NCBI RefSeq assembly: GCF_900116105.1
Contig: NZ_FPAC01000001.1
Location: 238,862 to 302,861 of the forward strand
DNA: 64,000 bases
Direction of reading: 5' to 3'
Source: Paenibacillus sp. 453mf
GTDB lineage: Bacteria > Bacillota > Bacilli > Paenibacillales > Paenibacillaceae
Shown here: positions 18,674 through 27,032 of the stretch, in pieces
Layout: each line of letters opens with the position of its first letter
How positions within the stretch are numbered: the first letter of the stretch is position 1
The notes under the pieces: generated by a model
Databases searched by the model: none
The model's input: the letters and a program-made list of their open reading frames with translations, nothing else
What the model was told of the DNA's origin: nothing
Position numbers and translations under genes: made by a program

Positions 18674-19283
18674 ATCTAGATCTCCTCCTGCTACCATAAT
18701 AGCTCTAGTGTAGCAGTGTTGAGCCAAGTGGGCAATTGTAACTCAGTTCGATAGGATGTGGGTATATAATAATGAATACTCCTATAGGAAGCCGGAGTAC
18801 TCTCGGCGGCTCTTGATAGAAGAAGTTCACTCGAAGCTGAAAAGTGAAGATGTTTCCGTAATAAGTGTAATATTATGTATAAGTGTTATATATTGGTAGT
18901 AGCGTGGGTAAGAAGATGAGTTCTGTATACTTATTTGACATGAACGGTGACATTGAATTCATTATGCTATTGAATACATATTATATAGTAGGAAAAAAAT
19001 TTTAACGTTGAATATGCAAGAAGACATTTGTTGCTGCATTCTATTTGGTACGGCAGAGTGCTCGTTTCTTTACATAGGATCAGATGGATAAGGAAATGAT
19101 GAATTAGAGGGAAGACAGATAATTTAAACCAATTGTTTTGGTGTAAAATAGGCTGTAAGTCATATGTTTCCATGGAAAATATACCTAATTAACTGAAATT
19201 AGTACCTGGTACTAGTACTAGGATATTGTTATTATATTCTGGTGAATAATGGTTGTAAAAAAACATAAAGTGAGGTTAATCAT
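18674..19283. other. AT-rich intergenic region
   Basis: About 600 bp between the divergent dehydrogenase and thpR genes. It contains overlapping small palindromes near 19199-19224 (TAGTACC-TGGTACTA then AGTACT) and only very short ORFs without ribosome sites. No tRNA or terminator-like stem was seen. Confidence 0.5.
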
Positions 19284-19847
19284 ATGTCACATAACAAGGC
19301 ACGTCTCTTTACCGCTATCCGGATCCCGGATGCGTTGAAAAATAAGCTCCATCATTGGATGGAGCATCACAAGGGCCAGCTTCCTTTTCGAAATAGGACT
19401 CATCAAGATGATTATCATATTACCTTGCAGTTCTTGGGCGATACGGAGCCAGCTCTCATTGACAAGCTGCATGAGTCTTTGCAGGAAGCGGCCAATCAAG
19501 TACAGCCCTTTCCGCTCAAGATTGGGGAGCCGGGCGTTTTTGGTTCCAAAGAGGTACCGAGAGTATTGTGGAGAGGGGTGGAAGGTGAATTGGACAGCCT
19601 TTTTTCACTACAACAGTCCATCGTACAATCAACCATACCTCTAGGGTTTGTACCTGAGGATCGGCCCTATCGCCCGCATATTACAACAGCTCGTAAATTC
19701 AATCAGGAGCTTCGCCGCTCCTTTAATCTGGATGAGCTTGCGGATGGAGCTTGGGATGATACCTGGATGGTGGAAGAATTTGTGCTATATAAGACCAATA
19801 TGGGACAGAAGCCGATGTATGAAATGATAGGAAATTACGTTTTATAA
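19284..19847 (+). CDS. thpR: RNA 2',3'-cyclic phosphodiesterase (ThpR/LigT family)
   Basis: A 187-aa 2H phosphoesterase. The two catalytic HxTx motifs are present: His45-Ile-Thr-Leu48 (YHITLQFLGD) and His132-Ile-Thr-Thr135 (YRPHITTARKF). N-terminal RLFTAIRIPDALK is typical of ThpR. Enzymes of this family open 2',3'-cyclic phosphate ends and can ligate tRNA halves in vitro. The biological target is unsettled. Length is normal. It appears monocistronic, with SD GTGAGG some distance upstream of the ATG. Confidence 0.9.
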   Translation: MSHNKARLFTAIRIPDALKNKLHHWMEHHKGQLPFRNRTHQDDYHITLQFLGDTEPALIDKLHESLQEAANQVQPFPLKIGEPGVFGSKEVPRVLWRGVEGELDSLFSLQQSIVQSTIPLGFVPEDRPYRPHITTARKFNQELRRSFNLDELADGAWDDTWMVEEFVLYKTNMGQKPMYEMIGNYVL

Positions 19848-20161
19848 TGCATAAATTCATAGACTCCTTAATATGGTAATCTATAACCATTTATAGCTTT
19901 TACAACCATAAAAAAGATATAATTTGAGATAAAAAAAATAAAGTTCACAAAAATTATATTTTTTCATTTAGTATTTTTTGGGATCAGGTGTTCGGGTGTG
20001 AAAAAGCTTGATAGATCAACGGAATTTTTGATGTGGACAAGCATTCGGACATCGTACTTTTCCCTGTTGTAGAGACTACATTTGTTATATTCTCTGTTAT
20101 TCAAACCTTGCATTTTTGGTTACAGTTAAGTAGAATTGTGCCGATATAACAGGAGGTCATT
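19848..20161. other. Intergenic region upstream of the SleB-like gene
   Basis: AT-rich, no ORF. TGTTATATT at 20083-20091 could serve as an extended -10, but no -35 is seen. A small hairpin TGTAG-aga-CTACA lies at 20068-20080. SD for the next gene is AGGAGG (20152-20157). Confidence 0.4.
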
Positions 20162-21061
20162 ATGAATACAAATAGAGAGATTCGCTGGGTAGCACCTCTG
20201 ATGATCGTGCTGCTAGTTTTTATATTGGGGGCCAGCCTTATTGTTAAGGCTGTTGAAGTATATGGGGATAGTGCAACGAAGGAGACGCCGGAGACGGCAA
20301 AGTCCGCTCCTGCTGATGAGGAGGCAGATCACATTCGCAGGACAAGCTCTGAAGGGGACGGAGCAGCTGCTGCGAAATCCATGACAAAGACATCTGCAAG
20401 TCATGAAATTACAAACCAATTGGTGACGGCGGTAGGCACACCGCGCATTGCCACTGACTATATTTCGATCAAGGCAGCTGAACATTTGGAAGCTCAGGCT
20501 CTCAAAGAACAGCAGCAAGCCGAGAAAGAGAGGAAGCTGGCGGCTATACAGAAGCAACAGAAGCTGGAGGAGCAGAAAGCTCTTGCCCGACTATCCGCTG
20601 AAGAAATGAAAACAACTCCCCCCGAAACGATATTCTTTACCCGTACGGAATTATTAACTCAGGCAGATAAAGACAAATCGACCTGGGACTACCCCGTGAC
20701 GGATAAGGAACTGCTGATGCTGCAAAAAATTGTGATGGCAGAAGCAGAAGGTGAACCGTACGAAGGCAAAGTAGCTGTAGCTAATGTTGTCTTAAACCGG
20801 CTGCGGTCAGCCAATTATCCCGATACCATTAAGGATGTTATATACCAGAAATATCAATTCAGTCCTGTTGCGAACGGCCGTATGGACCGTGTGACGCCTA
20901 ACGAGGACGCTATTCAAGCTGTAAACGAAGCCATGCACGGACGCAAGGAAGTACCGGATGATACGCTCTATTTCTTATCTATTACCCTGGCTGACGATCT
21001 TACTGTACACCATTCTCAAGAAAAGGTGAAAACGATTGGTCACCATACCTTTTATAAATAG
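20162..21061 (+). CDS. Membrane-anchored cell wall hydrolase (SleB/CwlJ-type Hydrolase_2)
   Basis: A 299-aa protein with one N-terminal TM/signal anchor (about 10-30). A long Ala/Glu/Lys-rich, coiled-coil-like stalk (about 100-150, LKEQQQAEKERKLAAIQKQ) follows. The C-terminal Hydrolase_2 domain (about 180-298) carries LLMLQKIVMAEAEGEPYEGKVAVANVVLNRL and YQFSPVANGRM, typical of SleB/CwlJ lytic enzymes that cleave spore cortex or peptidoglycan. The stalk is unlike classical SleB, which has a peptidoglycan-binding domain instead. A role in cell-wall turnover or spore germination is inferred from the domain only. The start has an ideal AGGAGG. Confidence 0.87.
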   Translation: MNTNREIRWVAPLMIVLLVFILGASLIVKAVEVYGDSATKETPETAKSAPADEEADHIRRTSSEGDGAAAAKSMTKTSASHEITNQLVTAVGTPRIATDYISIKAAEHLEAQALKEQQQAEKERKLAAIQKQQKLEEQKALARLSAEEMKTTPPETIFFTRTELLTQADKDKSTWDYPVTDKELLMLQKIVMAEAEGEPYEGKVAVANVVLNRLRSANYPDTIKDVIYQKYQFSPVANGRMDRVTPNEDAIQAVNEAMHGRKEVPDDTLYFLSITLADDLTVHHSQEKVKTIGHHTFYK

Positions 21062-21115
21062 GCAGAATCAATTTCATAATACCTTTTTAACGATTTATGG
21101 AATTGATTCAACAAG

Positions 21116-21124
21116 TGTTATAAT
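21116..21124 (+). promoter_or_regulatory. Extended -10 promoter candidate for the UPF0173 gene
   Basis: TGTTATAAT matches the TGnTATAAT extended -10. There is no good -35 at 17 bp, which is tolerated with an extended -10. It lies about 60 bp before the start codon at 21183. Confidence 0.55.
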
Positions 21125-21182
21125 GGATATGATATGTCCGTTATTACACGGGGTATAACCTATGCTTAGGAGGTAGTAATCT

Positions 21183-21875
21183 ATGAAAATCACGTACTAT
21201 GGTCATTCTTGTTTATTGGTTGAGGCTGAAGGCAAACGGGTCATTATCGATCCCTTTCTAACAGGAAACCCGAAGGCAACGATTGCCCCGGAAGATGTCA
21301 AAGTGGATGCAGTGCTGTTGACTCATGCACACTCGGATCATTTTGGTGATACCCTTGCGATAGCTAGAGAGAATGATTGCCCGGTCGTTGCCGTATACGA
21401 GCTGGCTGATTATTGCCAGAAACAAGGTGTGAAGGCACATCACATGAATACAGGAGGCAGCCATCAGTTTGACGGGTTCAAGGTGAAGTTTACGCTGGCA
21501 TTCCACAGTTCGTCCCTCGATATGGATGGGAAGCCTGTTTATTTGGGACAACCTGCAGGCATTCTGCTGACGATGGGCGGCAAGACGCTGTATCATGCAG
21601 GAGACACGGCTTTATTTGGCGACATGCGTATTATTGGAGAATTGAACAATATAGACATAGCTGCGCTTCCGATCGGCGATGGTTTGACGATGGGCCCGGA
21701 GGATGCAGTAATTGCAGCCACCTGGATCCGCACGAAACAGGTGATTCCAATTCACTACAATACGTTCCCAGCGCTTGAGCAGGATCCGAACCAATTCGGT
21801 CAGCTTCTGAGCAAGGAGAGCCAAAAGGAGATCGAGGCTGTTATACTAGAGCCGGGAGCGAGCACATCACTGTAA
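21183..21875 (+). CDS. UPF0173 metal-dependent hydrolase (YtkL-like, metallo-beta-lactamase fold)
   Basis: A 230-aa cytoplasmic metallo-hydrolase. Motifs are YYGHSCLLVE, LTHAHSDHFGD (the HxHxDH zinc motif), the later His in LYHAGDTALFGDM and PIHYNTFP near the C-terminus. Length and order match the UPF0173/YtkL family, whose substrate is unknown. SD AGGAGG sits 7-12 nt before the ATG. It is followed by a strong terminator, so it is probably a single-gene unit. Confidence 0.9.
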   Translation: MKITYYGHSCLLVEAEGKRVIIDPFLTGNPKATIAPEDVKVDAVLLTHAHSDHFGDTLAIARENDCPVVAVYELADYCQKQGVKAHHMNTGGSHQFDGFKVKFTLAFHSSSLDMDGKPVYLGQPAGILLTMGGKTLYHAGDTALFGDMRIIGELNNIDIAALPIGDGLTMGPEDAVIAATWIRTKQVIPIHYNTFPALEQDPNQFGQLLSKESQKEIEAVILEPGASTSL

Positions 21876-21914
21876 CTTGTAATACAGACGAGTAATAGAT
21901 CTGAGGATATAATA

Positions 21915-21971
21915 AGAGCTGCATTTGCGTAATTCGCCGATCTTGGACGAATGGGCATGCAGCTCTTTTTT
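21915..21971 (+). terminator. Terminator after the UPF0173 gene
   Basis: AGAGCTGCAT (21915-21924) pairs with ATGCAGCTCT (21957-21966), followed by TTTTTGG. An inner AATTCG/CGAAT pairing is also possible. It lies just before the convergent ugtP-like gene. Confidence 0.8.
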
Positions 21972-21998
21972 GGATATGGTATGGAATTGGATGGCGAG

Positions 21999-23156
21999 TT
22001 AGCGGGAAGCATATTGCATAACCGGAGTGCGGCGGCTCGAGCTCTGCATAAGCAGCTCATGAACGGTTCTTGTGCAGGCCTCTGGCTGATATTCATTCAG
22101 CCTGGCATCAGCACCACTCGCTGCAATGCCGTTCGCATGTAGATGATGTAATCTCGAGAATTGCTGATGAAGTACATACGAGTTCTTAAGAACAGCGCCA
22201 TATCCGGATTTTACAAAATAATCGCAATTCTCTTCCTCCTGCCCGGGCAGCGGGGGAGCAAACAGCATAGGCAGTCCCTTGGCCAGTCCTTCTGTACAGG
22301 TCATGCCGCCCGGCTTGGTCACGAGAAGGTCCGAAGCATCCATTAATTTGCTTACCTTGCGTGTGTAGCCTATGATATGAATATCTGGGTGCTGGAACAT
22401 GGCAGATTCCCTTAATCGCTCAGCCAGCTTCTCATTGTTGCCGACACAGAATACGAGCTGAATCTTACCCTTCCAGGAAGCAATGTCCTCCATGAACTGG
22501 TCCTGAAGCGGCAGCCCCCAGCCTCCCCCCATAATCATGACAGTAGGGATATTTCTCAGTCCAAGCTCTTCTCGGACCGCATCCTTCGGCTGCTTGTTCC
22601 AGAAGTCAGGATGAACCGGTATGCCGGTAATTCGAATTCGCTGGGAATCTACGTTTCTCTCAAGCAGCATTCTCTCAACCTTGGGCGACGAGACGAGGTA
22701 TTGATTGACCTCAGGACTGATCCAGGTCCCATGGGCATCGTAATCTGTGATTAAGGTATACAGCGGAATGTCTAGTCCAAGCCGCTTTAATCTGGAAATA
22801 ACCGCATTCGGAAAAGGGTGCGTGCAAATAATGACATCCGGGTTCAGCTGTGTCAGCACCTTCTTGGCGTGGTTGTAAAATAGCCGGTGAAGCGCGAGTC
22901 TTCGAAATCCGGTCAAGCTTCGGTTATAATTTGTTCGATAAATTAGTCCGATCAGCCCGGGGCTCATCGTGATCGTTCTACGATAGGCACCCAGAATGAA
23001 TGGGGCTACCGTGGGATTCAGAATTTTGCCAAGCTCAATGACACGTGCATTCACATGTGGGTATAGAATTTTAAGCCCCTTCTCAATGGCGTGTGCTGCT
23101 TGTGTATGTCCGGTACCGAACCCTTCTGACAGCAAGAGCACTCTCTTCTTCTTCAT
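21999..23156 (-). CDS. ugtP: Diacylglycerol glucosyltransferase-like protein (UgtP/MGDG synthase family)
   Basis: A 385-aa GT28-family enzyme predicted to transfer glucose from UDP-glucose to diacylglycerol, making glycolipids that anchor lipoteichoic acid. The N-terminus RVLLLSEGFGTGHTQAAHAI and the MGDG-synthase half with YTLITDYDAHGTWISPEVNQYLVSS are diagnostic. The donor domain has RITGIPVHPDFW, VMIMGGGWGLPLQDQF and LVTKPGGMTCTEGLAKGLPML. Length is normal. UgtP needs UDP-glucose from GalU, which is encoded in the exopolysaccharide locus of this window. No strong ribosome site is seen before the ATG. Glucosyl versus other lipid glycosyl activity cannot be separated by sequence. Confidence 0.85.
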   Translation of the reverse strand: MKKKRVLLLSEGFGTGHTQAAHAIEKGLKILYPHVNARVIELGKILNPTVAPFILGAYRRTITMSPGLIGLIYRTNYNRSLTGFRRLALHRLFYNHAKKVLTQLNPDVIICTHPFPNAVISRLKRLGLDIPLYTLITDYDAHGTWISPEVNQYLVSSPKVERMLLERNVDSQRIRITGIPVHPDFWNKQPKDAVREELGLRNIPTVMIMGGGWGLPLQDQFMEDIASWKGKIQLVFCVGNNEKLAERLRESAMFQHPDIHIIGYTRKVSKLMDASDLLVTKPGGMTCTEGLAKGLPMLFAPPLPGQEEENCDYFVKSGYGAVLKNSYVLHQQFSRLHHLHANGIAASGADARLNEYQPEACTRTVHELLMQSSSRRTPVMQYASR

Positions 23157-23335
23157 ACATTCACCTATTTCATAAAATGAGATTTTGCTATTCGGTATGT
23201 ATACAGATCTCTAAATCATATGACGAAACTGCAGTAATAAAACCCTGCAATACATTAAACGGATTTGGCACAGAATAAGTCTCAAAAAATGTGATTTTTC
23301 TTGCTAAAAAGAAATAAAAGTGTTAAAGTTGGTTT

Positions 23336-23366
23336 TGACTAAGTGACTAAAAATGAATTTCGGTCA
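23336..23366. promoter_or_regulatory. Operator upstream of the TetR gene
   Basis: TGACTAAA-N7-TTCGGTCA (23344-23366) is an imperfect copy of the perfect palindrome found before the next gene at 24103-24125. An additional direct half-site TGACTAAG lies at 23336-23343. It sits 30 bp before the tetR start, consistent with autoregulation. Confidence 0.75.
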
Positions 23367-23395
23367 ATAATGAATATAACAAAGAGGGAGGAGAC

Positions 23396-23986
23396 ATGTT
23401 GGCACAGGTAGATCGCCGCAAACTCATAGTTCAGGCCGCAGCCCAGTCCTTTGCTCTATTTGGTTATAAAGCGACGACGATGGATCAGGTAGCTAAGATC
23501 GCAAATGTCGGGAAAGGCACGATTTATACTTTTTTTACGAATAAAGAAGAGCTGTTCGATGAAATATTGCATGATGTTATTCGGGAGATGAAGGAGCTAG
23601 CAGAACGGGAGCTTGATTCTGAACAGACTTTTATTACGAATTTATATCGTATTCTTGATGCCCTATTAGAGTTCAGGAAGCAGCATGAGCTGCTCATCAA
23701 GTTGTCTCAAGAAGTCAGAGAATTCGGAACGGCGCAGGCGAAGGCCGGTCATGAGAAAGTAGAAGCTGTCATTACAGGGTATTTGGAGAAGCAGCTTCAT
23801 ACCGCAATGGACAAAGGTGAAATTAAGCCATGTGATCCGAAGGTCGTAGCTTTTATTATGTTCAAGCTGTATATTGCGCTCACTTCAGACTGGAATCGCA
23901 CCAATGAACCGCTAAGCAAGGAAGAGATCAAGCAATATCTACAGTTGTTTCTTGTAAACGGCCTGTCGCAGGAAGCGGTAGGATAG
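23396..23986 (+). CDS. TetR/AcrR-family transcriptional regulator (YhgD-like)
   Basis: A 196-aa repressor. The N-terminal HTH spans about 9-55: RRKLIVQAAAQSFALFGYKATTMDQVAKIANVGKGTIYTFFTNKEELF. The C-terminal ligand-binding half is all-helical with no recognisable specificity. Its neighbour is a YhgE/Pip-type membrane protein, as with YhgD-YhgE in B. subtilis. The same palindrome occurs before both genes, so it very likely represses itself and the neighbour until an unknown, probably membrane-active, inducer binds. SD GGAGGAG. Confidence 0.9.
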   Translation: MLAQVDRRKLIVQAAAQSFALFGYKATTMDQVAKIANVGKGTIYTFFTNKEELFDEILHDVIREMKELAERELDSEQTFITNLYRILDALLEFRKQHELLIKLSQEVREFGTAQAKAGHEKVEAVITGYLEKQLHTAMDKGEIKPCDPKVVAFIMFKLYIALTSDWNRTNEPLSKEEIKQYLQLFLVNGLSQEAVG

Positions 23987-24102
23987 CTCAGCAGTGATGG
24001 CCGGTATTCACACAGCATGGAAGTGGAGGCCGGCTTGTTCATATTCAGCTTATCAAGGTCAAACATCTCTGGTACAGAAATGTTTATTTTTTTCAAATGA
24101 AA

Positions 24103-24125
24103 TGACCGAATGGGGATTTCGGTCA
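24103..24125. promoter_or_regulatory. TetR operator upstream of the yhgE-like gene
   Basis: A perfect inverted repeat, TGACCGAA (24103-24110), 7-bp spacer, TTCGGTCA (24118-24125). It matches the site before the TetR gene in spacing and in 14 of 16 arm positions. It ends about 30 bp before the start codon. Confidence 0.8.
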
Positions 24126-24155
24126 AATAGTGCAATGGAGAAGGAGTAAGGCGAA

Positions 24156-26447
24156 ATGAAATCATTATCTGTTTTTGCTAAAGATTTACTCAGGGCTGTC
24201 AAGAATCCCAAAAAACTGATTCCGATCATTGCGGTGATCTGTATTCCGATTCTGTACACAGGGATCTATTTGACAGCCTTCTGGGATCCGTACAATCATC
24301 TGGAAAGGCTGCCGATTGCCGTGGTTAATGAGGATAAGGGGGCCGATTTTGAAGGCGAGAGTCTGACGATCGGTCAGGATTTGATAGAAGAGCTGAAGGA
24401 GGACCCCGAGTTCGACTGGCAGTTTGTCAATAATGAGGAAGCTCAGGAGGGGATCGATAACAATAAGTATTACATGAAGATTACCATTCCTGAGGATTTC
24501 TCGGCTCGAGCTACGACACTGCTCGATGACAAACCAAGTCCAGCCGAACTGGTCTATGAACCGAACGGAACCTATAACTTTGTCGGGGCTCAGATCGGCA
24601 ATACGGCGATCAAAGAAATCAGTAAGCAAGTATCCTCCGCTGTAACGGAATCGTATACGGAAACTTTGCTGGATAAGTTCTCTGAAGCATCCGATGGCTT
24701 TGGAGAAGCAGGAGATGGAGCGAGGGATATTAACGAAGGAGCAGTTAAGCTGGATGACGGGGCTGTGACACTCCAGGATAATCTGAAGAAGCTGACGGAG
24801 GGCACCTTGGAGCTGCAACAAGGAATGGATCCTCTGGCGGACGGAGTGAAGACATTAAATGACGGAGCAGCACAGCTTCACACCGGAGCCAATGAACTGT
24901 CGACCGGTTTGAACCAGCTCGTCACGGCAGAAGGCCAGCTGAGAGAAGGAACCGGGAAATTGCAGAACGGCGCTGTGGAATTGCAGGATGGCATTGCTTC
25001 ATCGAGAGATGGCGCGGCATCGCTGAGCGAAGGTCTTACTTCTGCGGAGCAAGGAGCCAGTGTACTGAACGAAGGCTTGCAGGAGGCGAAGCAGGGAAGT
25101 GCGCAGCTAAGCAGCGGACTCTCTGCTGCGGAAGAGGCAAGTGGCCAGCTGGCAGCCGGGTCAGAGACCCTTGCGGCGGGACTTCAGCAATTGGCCGAGT
25201 CTAATCCGGAGCTTGCCGCGAGTCCAGAAGTGAAGAAGCTCCTTGCAGCAAGTCAGTCACTGGCGGAAGGAGCGGGTCAGCTTCATGCCGCTGACCAGCA
25301 GCTGCTCAGCGGTGCTCAGGCGTTGGATCAAGGGAATGAGAAGCTTGCAGCGGGTGCGCAGCAGCTTCTCTCGGGACACAAGGAGCTTGCCTCTGGAGCC
25401 TCTGCCTTGGCAGCCGGTCAAGAACAGCTGCTTGCAGGTGCAGATACTTTGGTACAAGGTCAAGAAGAGCTGAACTCCAACTTGGCATTGTTTGGTGAGA
25501 AGCTGTCAGAGGCTGCTAGCGGTGGTCAATCTCTGAGCGTGGGAGCATCAGAGCTGTACACCGGAACGGGAACACTGCTTAGCAGTATTGGAGAATTGAC
25601 GGGTGGCGTTACCACACTGGCAGATGGCTCAGCTCAGCTGACCGATGGCGCGGGTCAGCTTCATAACGGGCTCAGTGAAATTAAGGATGGCTCGAGTGAG
25701 CTGTCAACCAAATTAAAGGATGCAGCGTCGGATACCGCTGAGCTGCACCGAACAGATGATGTGGTCAGCATGTTTGCTGAGCCTGTCCAAACAATCGAAG
25801 ATGAGACCAGAGGGGTAGCCAATTACGGTACAGGTCTCACTCCATATTTCATGTCGATCGGCTTGTTTGTCGGGGCACTGATTACGACCATTATTCTGAA
25901 CATGAGAGAAACAAGCGTACCGGGTGCTGGCCCGTGGAGCAGGTTCATAAGTCGGTTCCTTGCCTTTGGCGGAATGAGCGTGCTGCAGGCTGTGATCCTG
26001 GCGACCTTCATGCTGTACGGCTTGAAGCTTGAAGTCGCGAGTGTACCGCTGTTCTACACCTTCTCGATTATTGTAGGCTTTACTTCCATGATGATCGTTC
26101 AGGCGCTAGTTACCTGGCTTGATCTGGTAGGGCGCTATCTAGTCATCGTGCTGCTCGTATTCCAGCTGGCGACAAGCGGCGGTACGTTCCCGCTTGAGCT
26201 GCTGCCAGACTGGATGAAGCCGATCAGTGCACTACTGCCAATGTATCATAGCGTGATCGGATACAAAGGAGTCATTATGAGCGGCAACTTCGATCTCATG
26301 TGGGATAAGGCTGTCTTACTCGGAATCTATGCCGGTATCTCTCTGCTGCTGACGCTGTTCTATTTCCTGTGGAGCGGCCGCAGAAGAGCAGAAGCTTCTG
26401 TTGCAGAAGATTCCCAGCAGAATAACGGAGAAGTTGTCACTGTGTAA
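24156..26447 (+). CDS. yhgE: YhgE/Pip-family membrane protein with long Gly/Ala heptad stalk
   Basis: A 763-aa membrane protein. TM1 is near residues 17-38. An extracellular N-terminal domain (about 45-190) leads to a very long region (about 195-550) of repeats of the form L-x-x-G-A-x-x-L-x-x-G, which should form extended helical stalks. Five further TM helices lie at about 565-745, with an ABC-2-like arrangement. It belongs to the family of B. subtilis YhgE and lactococcal Pip, the phage infection protein. ESX/type VII-related and efflux roles have been proposed for members. SD AAGGAG. The upstream TetR operator indicates inducible expression. Confidence 0.88.
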   Translation: MKSLSVFAKDLLRAVKNPKKLIPIIAVICIPILYTGIYLTAFWDPYNHLERLPIAVVNEDKGADFEGESLTIGQDLIEELKEDPEFDWQFVNNEEAQEGIDNNKYYMKITIPEDFSARATTLLDDKPSPAELVYEPNGTYNFVGAQIGNTAIKEISKQVSSAVTESYTETLLDKFSEASDGFGEAGDGARDINEGAVKLDDGAVTLQDNLKKLTEGTLELQQGMDPLADGVKTLNDGAAQLHTGANELSTGLNQLVTAEGQLREGTGKLQNGAVELQDGIASSRDGAASLSEGLTSAEQGASVLNEGLQEAKQGSAQLSSGLSAAEEASGQLAAGSETLAAGLQQLAESNPELAASPEVKKLLAASQSLAEGAGQLHAADQQLLSGAQALDQGNEKLAAGAQQLLSGHKELASGASALAAGQEQLLAGADTLVQGQEELNSNLALFGEKLSEAASGGQSLSVGASELYTGTGTLLSSIGELTGGVTTLADGSAQLTDGAGQLHNGLSEIKDGSSELSTKLKDAASDTAELHRTDDVVSMFAEPVQTIEDETRGVANYGTGLTPYFMSIGLFVGALITTIILNMRETSVPGAGPWSRFISRFLAFGGMSVLQAVILATFMLYGLKLEVASVPLFYTFSIIVGFTSMMIVQALVTWLDLVGRYLVIVLLVFQLATSGGTFPLELLPDWMKPISALLPMYHSVIGYKGVIMSGNFDLMWDKAVLLGIYAGISLLLTLFYFLWSGRRRAEASVAEDSQQNNGEVVTV

Positions 26448-26479
26448 ACTGTGTAATCTGACTATAAGCAGAATTTATC

Positions 26480-26525
26480 AACAAAGCTGTGTCCTAATTA
26501 ACATGGGATGCGGCTTTGTTTTATG
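26480..26525 (+). terminator. Terminator after the yhgE-like gene
   Basis: AACAAAGC (26480-26487) pairs with GCTTTGTT (26513-26520), extended by GTCC/GGGA-type inner pairs and followed by TTATG. Confidence 0.65.
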
Positions 26526-26819
26526 TTGACCGTTGATCTGGCAAAGTGGCTGTTATCTGGATGAATCCACTCATGGTAGCAGCAGGGGACAAATGATAGG
26601 GCTTACGTAGAAGGATTGTACAAATTTTTAGATAAAAGCTCCATTCAAATGTGACATGCGAGAGGAAATAATAAAAAACAATATAAACATGAGGGACCAA
26701 TCAATGCATCTTATTTGTATTAGGAATGAATAATTATCCAAAAATATGTTGGTAATAAACGTCGATACGCTAAAGCTGTAATGCAAGATATTAATTATCA
26801 AACCTATAGAAATTTTGAA

Positions 26820-26848
26820 TTGCGCTGATGTAAGGTCGATGTTAAAAT
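26820..26848 (+). promoter_or_regulatory. Promoter candidate for gltB
   Basis: TTGCGC (26820-26825), 17-bp spacer, TAAAAT (26843-26848) with an extended -10 TG at 26840-26841. The start point would be near 26855, leaving a leader of about 180 nt. The leader contains a possible hairpin, TGGCAGCG (26900-26907) with CGCTGTCA (26943-26950, one G-U pair). Confidence 0.45.
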
Positions 26849-26985
26849 GATAGAACTATACTTATAAACGGTTCTACCTTATGTTTATGCACAATCAGCT
26901 GGCAGCGGGAGCCTGAGCGGATCTTAAACAAGTTTGTTACGGCGCTGTCATCCAAGTGTTGCTTGTCCCATCGTTAAGTCACTTT

Positions 26986-27002
26986 TGTCACGGATGTTCA
27001 CA
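26986..27002. promoter_or_regulatory. GlnR/TnrA-like nitrogen regulator site
   Basis: TGTCA-CGGATGT-TCACA fits the 17-bp consensus TGTNA-N7-TNACA recognised by GlnR and TnrA in Bacillales. It lies between the likely promoter and the gltB start, the position of a repressing site. TnrA is known to repress the B. subtilis glutamate synthase operon. The spacer is less AT-rich than in strong sites. Confidence 0.55.
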
Positions 27003-27032
27003 AAATTTTTCGTAATAGAAAGGTTGCGTTCC

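Noticed and set aside
18916-19005. 29-codon plus-strand ORF (MSSVYLFDMNGD...)
   Set aside because: No ribosome site and AT-rich context. Likely chance.
18967-19173. 68-aa minus-strand ORF in the spacer before thpR
   Set aside because: No ribosome site, no motif and composition like random AT-rich DNA.
21999-23156. UgtP-like protein as MurG
   Set aside because: The N-terminal GFGTGH and TDYDAHGTW motifs are of the MGDG-synthase group, not MurG. Also there are no mur genes nearby.
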